A program made the translations under genes and the position numbers. The notes beneath the pieces were generated by a model. It was given only the letters and a program-made list of their open reading frames with translations. It was not told the DNA's origin and did no database searches. From Peptococcaceae bacterium UBA4068 (GTDB lineage Bacteria; Bacillota; Dehalobacteriia; UBA4068): DNA of 64,000 bases. The stretch is from the NCBI GenBank assembly GCA_002382665.1, contig DFZA01000007.1, forward strand, positions 162,348 through 226,347, written 5' to 3'. Below, piece by piece: positions 1 to 6,553 of this stretch (position 1 is the first letter of the stretch; every line of letters starts with the position of its first letter).

Positions 1-138
1 TGTATCAATCTCCTGTAATTGTTGCATATAATCAAGGATGGCGGAAAGTTTTTTAATGTATCCGTCCATTTCTTCATCGGCAATGGTCAGCTTGGCCAAT
101 TTTGCCACATACTCAACGTCATTAACAGTTATTGCCAT
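1..138 (-). CDS. gatC: GatC, aspartyl/glutamyl-tRNA amidotransferase subunit C (partial)
   Basis: The first 46 codons of gatC are present; the rest lies beyond the left edge. GatC stabilises the GatA-GatB amidotransferase that turns Glu-tRNA(Gln) or Asp-tRNA(Asn) into the amidated form. The visible N-terminus (MAITVNDVEYVAKLAKL, then a helix ending DYMQQLQEIDT) matches the short helical GatC family, which usually begins with a V.KLA.L helix and has about 95 residues. The ATG at 136-138 follows an AAGAAGGTGG ribosome binding site. gatA and gatB would be expected next to the left. The gene has a long hairpin-rich leader, annotated separately. Confidence 0.85.
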   Translation of the reverse strand, partial: MAITVNDVEYVAKLAKLTIADEEMDGYIKKLSAILDYMQQLQEIDT

Positions 139-290
139 TTTTACCACCTTCTTTTGCAAAGATATAGACATTATAACACATCCGCTTCAGCGGATGTTGC
201 TGGCTTTTCCCCTACGGGAAAACCTCAGCTATAAAATAGACGCTCAGTCTCGAAATCATAGATTTCGGCCTGTGCAGCTATTATATCATA
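139..290 (-). promoter_or_regulatory. Extended -10 promoter and three-hairpin leader of gatC
   Basis: On the minus strand a TGATATAAT extended -10 element lies at 280-288, putting a start near 273 and giving gatC a leader of about 135 nt. The leader holds three successive hairpins: CGAAATC/GATTTCG (251-267), TTTTCCC/GGGAAAA (205-222, with GCTG/CAGC outside it) and CATCCGC/GCGGATG (179-196). None is followed by a T run, so they are not ordinary terminators. A second TATAAT lies at 170-175 but has no -35 element. The function is unknown; it matches no riboswitch I recognise. Confidence 0.5.
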
Positions 291-345
291 AATACTTATT
301 AATAGAAAAGACAAAATTTAATAACTGTAATTTTACCTAAATATA

Positions 346-374
346 TTGACATCATTCAGATAGTGATGTAAAAT
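346..374 (+). promoter_or_regulatory. Sigma-A promoter of tRNA-Lys
   Basis: A TTGACA -35 (346-351) and TAAAAT -10 (369-374) are separated by 17 bp. The predicted start near 381 lies a few bases before the tRNA 5' end at 387. Confidence 0.85.
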
Positions 375-386
375 CAAACAGTGTTT

Positions 387-462
387 GGGCCATTAGCTCA
401 GTTGGTAGAGCACCTGACTCTTAATCAGGGTGTCCTGGGTTCGAGACCCTGATGGCCCACCA
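387..462 (+). tRNA. tRNA-Lys (anticodon CTT)
   Basis: A 76-nt cloverleaf with the acceptor stem GGGCCAT/ATGGCCC, D-arm TAGCTCAGTTGGTAGAGC, anticodon stem CCTGA/TCAGG around loop CTCTTAA (anticodon CTT, reading AAG), and T-loop GGTTCGAGACC. The discriminator is A and the CCA tail (460-462) is encoded. It is a single-gene unit with its own promoter. Confidence 0.97.
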
Positions 463-502
463 TTATTTTATTTCTGGATAACAAATTTTAATTTCTTGCG
501 TT

Positions 503-545
503 ATACTAAGAGCGTACAAATAATGTACGCTCTTAGTATTTCCCT
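503..545 (+). terminator. Long perfect hairpin after tRNA-Lys, probable terminator
   Basis: A perfect 16-bp inverted repeat (503-518 with 524-539, loop AATAA) lies 40 bp past the tRNA. Only a short T tract follows (TTTCCC), so termination or 3'-end processing is likely but the tail is weak. Confidence 0.6.
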
Positions 546-659
546 AGCAATATTTTCTAATCTCGAAACATATACTGTTCCTCTAATCGCTAAAAACATA
601 CCCCCATAACCCCAAACAAATTTTTACGCATAATTCTTTATCAAATATTATATTTATTA

Positions 660-689
660 TTGTCAAAATATTTAATCATATGTTATAAT
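660..689 (+). promoter_or_regulatory. Promoter of the DUF1646 gene
   Basis: TTGTCA (660-665) and TATAAT (684-689) with an 18-bp spacer and an extended TGT before the -10 box. The start near 696 gives a leader of about 37 nt. The stretch 546-659 before it is AT-rich and holds nothing I can identify. Confidence 0.75.
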
Positions 690-732
690 TAAAATACAAT
701 TTGTCAAACTGTAATCGATGGAGGGGTGGATA

Positions 733-1770
733 ATGGTTATAATTGGTTTAGTTATTATACTATTATTAGTTCTTGCACTTCCGTTTATCTTTAAACGAAT
801 AGAAGAAAATCTTGAGATATTTTTATTCATAATGGGGGTAGCAGCAGCCATTGTATCCGGCTCTATGAATACTGAATTAATCCTTAAGGCATTAAAAGAA
901 CCTTGGATGATTGCCACCGCTGTTTTTGTGGCCGGCGCTGCATTCTATTTACTAAAAGACAGGTTCGAAAATTTAATGTCATATCTTTTTAAAAAGGTTT
1001 CAATAGCCGTTTTGGTGTTTTTAATGATCTTGATATTGGGGTTTGTGTCCAGCGTAATTACTGCCATTGTATCTGCAATTATCCTGGTTGAGATCCTCAA
1101 TATGTTGCCTTTAAAGCGGAAGCATATTATTACAATCTGCATTCTGTCATGCTTTTCGATTGGCATTGGTGCTGCTTTGACGCCTCTGGGCGAGCCTTTA
1201 GCAACAATAGCTATCTCCAAATTGGGAGCAGACTTCTTCTATCTATTTACTCTGCTTGGTAAATATGTTATTCCGGCTATTGTATGCCTTGCATTGGTGG
1301 GCGGAATCTATACATCTATCATTACGAAAAGACTAAATGAAAAGAAATCTACGGATAATTCACAGGAAGAAGCAATTGAAGAAGAAAGCTGGCAGACAAT
1401 TATTATCAGAACTATCAAGATCTACTTATTTGTCATGGCATTAACATTCTTGGGTCATGGATTTGAGCCATTAATAAATAAATATGTATTGGGATTAAGT
1501 TCTAATGTGCTTTACATCGTGAACATGGTATCGGCGATATTGGATAATGCGACTCTAACGGCAGCTGAAATCAGTCCGGCTATGCATCCGTTCACAGTCG
1601 AAGCGGTACTTATGGGTCTATTAATAAGCGGCGGTATGTTAATTCCCGGGAATATTCCTAATATAATTTCCGCTTCAAAACTGAAGATTTCCAGCACGGA
1701 GTGGGCTAAAACAGGGTTACCTGTAGGCCTGATTATCATGGCGATTTACTATATAATAATCTTTGTTTAG
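733..1770 (+). CDS. DUF1646 family membrane protein (putative cation transporter)
   Basis: This 345-residue integral membrane protein has about ten hydrophobic segments and resembles the DUF1646 family, placed in the ion-transporter superfamily but not well characterised. Visible marks are GAALTPLGEPLATI in the first half and DNATLTAAEISP plus GGMLIPGNIPNIISASKLK in the second, two related half-helix motifs as in inverted-repeat transporters such as ArsB/NhaD. A charged loop (NEKKSTDNSQEEAIEEE) separates the halves. An ATG at 718 is in frame, but the GGAGG at 720-724 lies inside that extension and is 8 nt before the ATG at 733, so 733 is chosen. The substrate cannot be read from the sequence. 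A UspA gene follows. Confidence 0.75.
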   Translation: MVIIGLVIILLLVLALPFIFKRIEENLEIFLFIMGVAAAIVSGSMNTELILKALKEPWMIATAVFVAGAAFYLLKDRFENLMSYLFKKVSIAVLVFLMILILGFVSSVITAIVSAIILVEILNMLPLKRKHIITICILSCFSIGIGAALTPLGEPLATIAISKLGADFFYLFTLLGKYVIPAIVCLALVGGIYTSIITKRLNEKKSTDNSQEEAIEEESWQTIIIRTIKIYLFVMALTFLGHGFEPLINKYVLGLSSNVLYIVNMVSAILDNATLTAAEISPAMHPFTVEAVLMGLLISGGMLIPGNIPNIISASKLKISSTEWAKTGLPVGLIIMAIYYIIIFV

Positions 1771-1827
1771 ATAGCACAAAATATATTTTACATATAGAAC
1801 AACCGGTTAATTAATGGAGGTATTGAT

Positions 1828-2262
1828 ATGAGCGATGTGGCTTTTCAAAAAGTGTTAGTGCCTGTAAATGATTCCGACCTTTCTCAGAGGGTAATATTAA
1901 AATCAATTGAACTAGCCATCAAGGGAATCGTTGGGGAGTTGGTTATTTTGAGTATCTGGGAAGCGGATGAAATAGATTATACGAAACTTCATTCGTCAGA
2001 AAAAGAAGATACCATGAAGGAAAAGGCGCAAAATATTCTCGATACTTATGAAAAACAATTATCTGCCAAGGGCATTAAGGCCGAATATGTTCGCGCAGGC
2101 GGAGACCCAACGGAAATGATTATTCATGCTGTCGAAAATGGCGACTATGATTTAATAATAATGGGCAGCAGAAAACTAAATAAACTTCAAGAACTCATTT
2201 ACAATAGTGTTTCCGACCATGTTGCCAGACTGGTAGCTGTTCCAGTTCTGCTTGTAAAGTAG
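1828..2262 (+). CDS. Universal stress protein, UspA family
   Basis: A 144-residue single Usp domain. It begins FQKVLVPVNDSDLSQRV, the first strand with the conserved V.D..S, and ends with IIMGSRKLNKLQELIYNSVSDHV..., the ATP-binding G-2X-G-9X-G region in degenerate form (the usual second glycine is replaced), then VPVLLVK. ATP binding is therefore uncertain. A GGAGG site precedes the ATG. It lies 57 bp after the DUF1646 gene on the same strand, and pairing of a Usp domain with a transporter is common, so it may regulate that transporter (inference). Confidence 0.85.
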   Translation: MSDVAFQKVLVPVNDSDLSQRVILKSIELAIKGIVGELVILSIWEADEIDYTKLHSSEKEDTMKEKAQNILDTYEKQLSAKGIKAEYVRAGGDPTEMIIHAVENGDYDLIIMGSRKLNKLQELIYNSVSDHVARLVAVPVLLVK

Positions 2263-2305
2263 AACTTTTACATTTTTTCAGGTTTTATATCGAAAAGGAG
2301 AATAT

Positions 2306-2839
2306 ATGAAAGCAGCTGTAATTTATTGGTCTCAAACCGGTAATACGCAAAAGGTGGCAGCAAGTATTCAAAAAGGTCTCGAAGAAAGCGGTGTACAAGC
2401 TACTATCTGTACAGTCGCCGAAGTTGATGATCTGGATTTTTTTGATTACGATCTGATTTGTCTGGGAATGCCGTCTATCAATTGGCATCCACCTAAACCG
2501 GTGGAAGAATATTTAAAAAACATGTTTATACGATATAAAAAAGAAGGTCGCGTTAAGCCCGGCGCGCCGGTATTACCGGGAAAATACGCCTTAATATTCT
2601 GTACGTATTCCGGACCACATACGGGAATCAGAGAAGCGATACCGGCGGGGAAATATGTGGGTCAGTTTTTTGAACACCTCGGCTTTACTGTGGTCGATGA
2701 ATGGTACATTCTGAGCGAGTTTTTCGGCTCTGAAGAAAACAATACTCTGGGTAGAATGGGCAATATTAAAGGATTACCAAGCTTCGAAGATCTGGAGAGG
2801 ATCAAAAGCAGCGCAATAAATCTAGGGCAACGATTATAA
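2306..2839 (+). CDS. Flavodoxin-family protein
   Basis: A 177-residue protein starting MKAAVIYWSQTGNTQKVA, the FMN phosphate-binding loop T/S-x-T-G-N-T of flavodoxins. Later segments (LICLGMPSINWHPPKPVEEYL, ALIFCTYSGPHTGIREA) correspond to the second and third FMN-contact regions. It is longer at the C-terminus than electron-transfer flavodoxins, as in the NADPH-dependent FMN reductase/flavodoxin_5-type groups. An AAAGGAG site precedes the ATG. It follows the UspA gene by 43 bp, so the three genes 733-2839 may be one unit ending at the hairpin at 2856. The partner enzyme is unknown. Confidence 0.8.
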   Translation: MKAAVIYWSQTGNTQKVAASIQKGLEESGVQATICTVAEVDDLDFFDYDLICLGMPSINWHPPKPVEEYLKNMFIRYKKEGRVKPGAPVLPGKYALIFCTYSGPHTGIREAIPAGKYVGQFFEHLGFTVVDEWYILSEFFGSEENNTLGRMGNIKGLPSFEDLERIKSSAINLGQRL

Positions 2840-2855
2840 ATTTAGTATATATTCT

Positions 2856-2892
2856 AAGAAGCCTACTGCTAATAGCAGTAGGCTTCTTTTAG
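2856..2892 (+). terminator. Rho-independent terminator after the flavodoxin gene
   Basis: A 15-bp stem AAGAAGCCTACTGCT/AGCAGTAGGCTTCTT (2856-2870, 2874-2888) with a 3-nt loop and a TTTT tail. Its position between two convergent genes may also stop nadC transcription, though the tail on that side is poor. Confidence 0.85.
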
Positions 2893-2925
2893 ATTCAATA
2901 CTTCTTTGATCAAGGAATCTACTAT

Positions 2926-3762
2926 TTAATAATTAAACTTCAAACTAATATCTGACGCTTTGACGCTATGGGTTAGAGCGCCGATAGAGATAATATTGAC
3001 GCCTGTTTTGGCTACCGCCAGCAAATCCCTGTCGCCCATATTTCCCGAAGCCTCGACCATTGCTGCTCCGTTGATCAGTTCTACCGCTTTGGTCATATCC
3101 TCTATTGACATATTATCAAGCATAATTATATCCGCTTTACAGGCCAAAGCTTCTTTAATCATTTCGAAATTTTCTACTTCGACCTCGATTTTTAACGTAT
3201 GGGGCGCATTCTTCCTGGCCGCCTCAACCGCTGCCGTAATACCGCCCGCAGCTGTTATATGATTGTCTTTGATCAAGATGCCATCGGAAAGATTGTAGCG
3301 GTGGTTTGTTCCTCCCCCAATTTTCACGGCATATTTCTCCAATACCCGCAGTCCCGGCGTGGTTTTTCTGGTATCGGCGATAGCAGTCTTTGTACCTTTA
3401 ATTATCGCAACTGTCTGGTTGGTGCGCGTAGCAATACCGGAAAGCCTTTGCAGGAAGTTCAATGCTGTCCGTTCGCCGGATAATATGCTTTGCGCGTTGC
3501 CTGATACTTCGGCAATAATATCTCCTTTTTTGAACGATGCGCCGTCTTTAAGCAGTATGTTGATAATTATAGTGCTATCGACGATCTCAAAAACGCGTTT
3601 TGATACATCAATGCCGCATAGGATACCATTTTCTTTGGCGATAAACCGCCCTTTGATTTTCTTTGCTTCAGGTATTGTGGACAGCGTAGTGATATCACCT
3701 GTACCTATATCCTCAGTCAAAGCTCTTTTGATAATATCATCCAACAATAATATATTAAACAT
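2926..3762 (-). CDS. nadC: Nicotinate-nucleotide pyrophosphorylase (carboxylating), quinolinate phosphoribosyltransferase
   Basis: The 278-residue type II phosphoribosyltransferase makes nicotinate mononucleotide, pyrophosphate and CO2 from quinolinate and PRPP, the third step of de novo NAD synthesis. Family signatures are ALTEDIGTGDITT at the N-terminus, ERTALNFLQRLSGIAT, the phosphate-binding ADTRKTTPGLRVLEK and GGGTNHRYNLSDGILIKDNH, and the closing barrel strands (IMLDNMS, VEASGNM, IISIGALTHS). Length is typical. The start is 2 nt beyond the nadB stop, so translation is probably coupled. Last gene of nadA-nadB-nadC. Confidence 0.97.
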   Translation of the reverse strand: MFNILLLDDIIKRALTEDIGTGDITTLSTIPEAKKIKGRFIAKENGILCGIDVSKRVFEIVDSTIIINILLKDGASFKKGDIIAEVSGNAQSILSGERTALNFLQRLSGIATRTNQTVAIIKGTKTAIADTRKTTPGLRVLEKYAVKIGGGTNHRYNLSDGILIKDNHITAAGGITAAVEAARKNAPHTLKIEVEVENFEMIKEALACKADIIMLDNMSIEDMTKAVELINGAAMVEASGNMGDRDLLAVAKTGVNIISIGALTHSVKASDISLKFNY

Positions 3763-3764
3763 AG

Positions 3765-5306
3765 CTACTCATCCTTTATCTCATCGCTTCTGAAATGGGC
3801 GCCGACGCTCTTTTTTCTGGTAATAGCCGCTTTTAATATGGCAATTGCCACTGTTGACATATTCAATGTTTCGACTTCATCGATGCTATCCAATTCCGCC
3901 AGCTCCAAAGTTTTATAGTAACTGTTGATTTCCTCAAGCGCTGATGTCATATCAATGCGATTGCGAATTATTCCGCATCGTTTGGTCATTGCATCCCTGA
4001 TATTGAAGCGAGCCGTAGAAATATCCAATGCATCCTGGTTTAAATTACTGACATAATATTCCGGTTTTTCGATCGGTCTGATAATGATATCTTTGGCTGA
4101 ACGTCTGCCAAACACCAGGCATTCCAGTAAAGAGTTGCTTGCTAGGCGGTTGGCGCCATGGATACCTGTCGAAGCGCTTTCGCCGCAGACATATAACCCT
4201 TTAATATTGGTTCTGCCATGGTTATCGCTCTTGATACCACCCATAAAATAATGCTGAACAGGTAAAACCGGAATCCAGTTTGCCGCAATGTCAATGTCCC
4301 GCTTCATACATTCGCCATAAATGGTTGGGAAACGTTTTCGTAAAAAATCTCTTGATTTATACGTAATATCAAGATAGACGTTGGGCAGATTGTGTTTAAT
4401 CATTTCCATAATGATTGCCCGCGAGACGATATCGCGCGGCGCTAGATCGGCCAAAGGATGGACGTTCTTCATAAACGCCTCGCCATTTCTATTGCGTAAA
4501 ACAGCGCCTTCCCCGCGCATGGCCTCAGAAATTAGAAAATATCTGCCGTTAGTGCCAGGATGGATCAAAGCTGTCGGATGAAACTGTACAAATTCCATCC
4601 TATCAACTACTGCCCCTGCCCTGATAGCTGCGGCAATGCCATCGCCGGTTGCACAAATAGCGTTGGTGCTGTTACGAAATATTCTGCCGATGCCACCGGT
4701 CGCTAATATTATATTTGTGGTGTTTATCTTAAGACAAATACCATTGTTATCCTTAAATATCGCTCCGCTGATTTGATTTTTGCTGTCGGTTAATATATCC
4801 GTCAGCGTATAGTTTTCGAATAAATGCAGATTTTTTCTTTCTGCCGTACGCGCCTGCAAGGTTTTAGTTATATTAAGCCCCGTCGCGTCGCCGTGACAAT
4901 GCAGTATGCGCCGGCAACTATGTGCGCCTTCTCTAGTGATCGACAATTCTCCGCTTTCTTCAATATCAAACGGCACGCCTAGTTTGATCAGGTTTCTGAT
5001 ATCGCCCGGTCCTTCCCTAACCAATACATCAACCGCCTTAATATCGCAAAGCCCGGCACCGGCAACCAAGGTATCCTCTATATGTTTTTCCGGGCTGTCT
5101 TCAAGCAAAGTAACTGCGGCGACTCCACCCTGAGCATGAATAGAGTTGGAGTCCTCACCGCCACACTTATTGATAATAGCGCAGTTAAGCGAGCTGTCCA
5201 GATTCAAAGCAGAGTACAACCCCGCGACTCCAGTTCCGATAATCACAACATCAAAATCTTTTGTAGGTAACGAATCAATATCACCATTAAAAACAAATCT
5301 TCTCAA
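3765..5306 (-). CDS. nadB: L-aspartate oxidase
   Basis: A 513-residue flavoprotein oxidising L-aspartate to iminoaspartate for quinolinate synthesis. The dinucleotide fold (VVIIGTGVAGLYSALN) is near residue 20, followed by the substrate-domain signatures SIHAQGGVAAV, EFVQFHPTAL, APRDIVSRAI and GANRLASNSLLECLVFGRRSA. The C-terminal three-helix domain (about residues 415-510) is present, so the enzyme is full length. In anaerobes the electron acceptor is usually fumarate instead of oxygen (general knowledge). It lies between nadA (26 nt upstream) and nadC. Confidence 0.97.
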   Translation of the reverse strand: MRRFVFNGDIDSLPTKDFDVVIIGTGVAGLYSALNLDSSLNCAIINKCGGEDSNSIHAQGGVAAVTLLEDSPEKHIEDTLVAGAGLCDIKAVDVLVREGPGDIRNLIKLGVPFDIEESGELSITREGAHSCRRILHCHGDATGLNITKTLQARTAERKNLHLFENYTLTDILTDSKNQISGAIFKDNNGICLKINTTNIILATGGIGRIFRNSTNAICATGDGIAAAIRAGAVVDRMEFVQFHPTALIHPGTNGRYFLISEAMRGEGAVLRNRNGEAFMKNVHPLADLAPRDIVSRAIIMEMIKHNLPNVYLDITYKSRDFLRKRFPTIYGECMKRDIDIAANWIPVLPVQHYFMGGIKSDNHGRTNIKGLYVCGESASTGIHGANRLASNSLLECLVFGRRSAKDIIIRPIEKPEYYVSNLNQDALDISTARFNIRDAMTKRCGIIRNRIDMTSALEEINSYYKTLELAELDSIDEVETLNMSTVAIAILKAAITRKKSVGAHFRSDEIKDE

Positions 5307-5332
5307 AGTAAAGTCTCCTTTTTATGATATAC

Positions 5333-6235
5333 CTAAATCTCAAGCATTCTATCTAGACTTTTTACCGCTTTTTTAATAATTTCATCACTTAAAACTACTT
5401 CATAGCTGTTTGTCTCTAAAGCAAACACTAAGTCCGCCAAAGTAGTTTTTTTCATATCGGGACAAATAGAATTTCCGGCAAGTATATGGAATACTTTGCC
5501 CGGATTTTTCTCATTTAATTTAAATAAAACGCCTTCTTCAGTGCCGATAATGAATTCTTTTTTTTGCGAATCGGTTGCATAGTTGATGATTTGTGATGTG
5601 CTGCCGACAAAATCGGCCTGTCTGACAACTTCAGCCGCACATTCGGGATGAACTAAAATTTCCACATCAGGGTAAGCGTTTTTCGCACGATTAATATTGT
5701 CGATGGTAATTCTATCGTGGATCGGACAATAACCGTTAAAATAGTAAAATCTCTTCTCGGGGACAAAACTGGCTACATAACTACCTAGATTTTTATCCGG
5801 AATAAAGATGATTTCTTTAGCATCAATGCTTTTGACAACTTTAACCGCGTTAGCGGAAGTACAGCAAATATCGCTTTCGGCTTTAACTTCTGCGGTTGAA
5901 TTAACATAGGTAACAACCGCCGCATCGGGGTGAGAGACTCTTAATTTTTTAACATCAGATGCTTGTACCATATTGGCCATGGCGCAACCGGCTGTCGGCA
6001 CAGGAATTAATACCCTTTTACTGGGACTTAAAATTTTGGCGCTCTCCGCCATAAAATAAACACCGCAAAATACTATTGTATCGACTGTAGATTGCTTAGC
6101 CTTTTTTGATAATTCCAAAGAATCACCAACAAAATCCGCTATTTGCTGTATTTCAGGCGTTTGATAATAATGTGCCAATATTACAGCATTATACTGCTTT
6201 TTCAGCTGATTTATTCTGTCAATGATATCGACCAA
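5333..6235 (-). CDS. nadA: Quinolinate synthase A
   Basis: A 300-residue [4Fe-4S] enzyme condensing iminoaspartate with dihydroxyacetone phosphate to quinolinate. The three-fold pseudo-symmetric repeats show as ILAHYYQTPEIQQIADFVGDS, VTYVNSTAEVKAESDICCTSANA and EILVHPECAAEVVRQADFVGSTSQII. Candidate cluster cysteines lie in TIVFCGV, DICCTSANA and GNSICPDM, matching the NadA pattern of three widely spaced cysteines. First gene of the nad operon; promoter at 6315-6343. Confidence 0.97.
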   Translation of the reverse strand: MVDIIDRINQLKKQYNAVILAHYYQTPEIQQIADFVGDSLELSKKAKQSTVDTIVFCGVYFMAESAKILSPSKRVLIPVPTAGCAMANMVQASDVKKLRVSHPDAAVVTYVNSTAEVKAESDICCTSANAVKVVKSIDAKEIIFIPDKNLGSYVASFVPEKRFYYFNGYCPIHDRITIDNINRAKNAYPDVEILVHPECAAEVVRQADFVGSTSQIINYATDSQKKEFIIGTEEGVLFKLNEKNPGKVFHILAGNSICPDMKKTTLADLVFALETNSYEVVLSDEIIKKAVKSLDRMLEI

Positions 6236-6314
6236 AACAAGTCATCTCCTTTAATTATCAGCTTTTCCAAACAAATCATAAATAATTATAAATTCAAGTA
6301 TATTATTTTTCTTT

Positions 6315-6343
6315 GTTATACCATATTTATTTCTTTATGTCAA
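6315..6343 (-). promoter_or_regulatory. Promoter of nadABC
   Basis: Read on the minus strand: TTGACA (6338-6343), 17-bp spacer, TATAAC (6315-6320) with an extended TGG. The start near 6308 leaves a leader of about 72 nt. The -35 box is one arm of the inverted repeat at 6338-6352, so a repressor (NiaR is the usual NAD regulator in Firmicutes) could act here; the identity is inference. Confidence 0.75.
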
Positions 6344-6396
6344 AGATTGACAAAAGCAACAATTATTCGAGTATCTTGATTAACCGATTAATTTAT

Positions 6397-6413
6397 TGAC
6401 ATTACTTGTGTCA
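6397..6413 (+). promoter_or_regulatory. Inverted repeat TGACA-N7-TGTCA upstream of the SLH gene
   Basis: The arms TGACA (6397-6401) and TGTCA (6409-6413) are 7 bp apart. The same arms and spacing occur at 12217-12233 upstream of the HTH-like gene. Possible binding site of that protein or another dimeric regulator (inference). Confidence 0.4.
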
Positions 6414-6553
6414 TTATTTGACATTGACAAATTGCCGCAAGATCATTTTATGTCTTTTATATTTTGTATAATAAGTGATAAAGATAGGAGGAATTATCTA
6501 CCAAAAATCTTTAAAGAGAAAAGGAAGAGAGAGACTAAAAGGGGGAAATTTTA

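Larger units (their letters stand above)
6236..6553. other. Divergent intergenic region between nadA and the SLH protein gene
   Basis: This 318-bp AT-rich interval holds the nadA promoter (6315-6343, minus), an inverted repeat TGTCAA-AGA-TTGACA (6338-6352) covering its -35 box, a TGACA-N7-TGTCA repeat (6397-6413), two further TTGACA hexamers (6418-6423, 6424-6429) and a TATAAT at 6467-6472 oriented toward the SLH gene, whose exact promoter I cannot fix. The SLH ribosome binding site AAAGGGGG lies 8-9 nt before its ATG. Confidence 0.6.

Noticed and set aside
718..732. ATG at 718 as start of the DUF1646 gene
   Set aside because: The ribosome binding site GGAGG lies inside that extension and is correctly placed for the ATG at 733.
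6467..6472. TATAAT at 6467 as the definite SLH gene promoter
   Set aside because: No acceptable -35 box at 16-18 bp; recorded only as part of the intergenic region.
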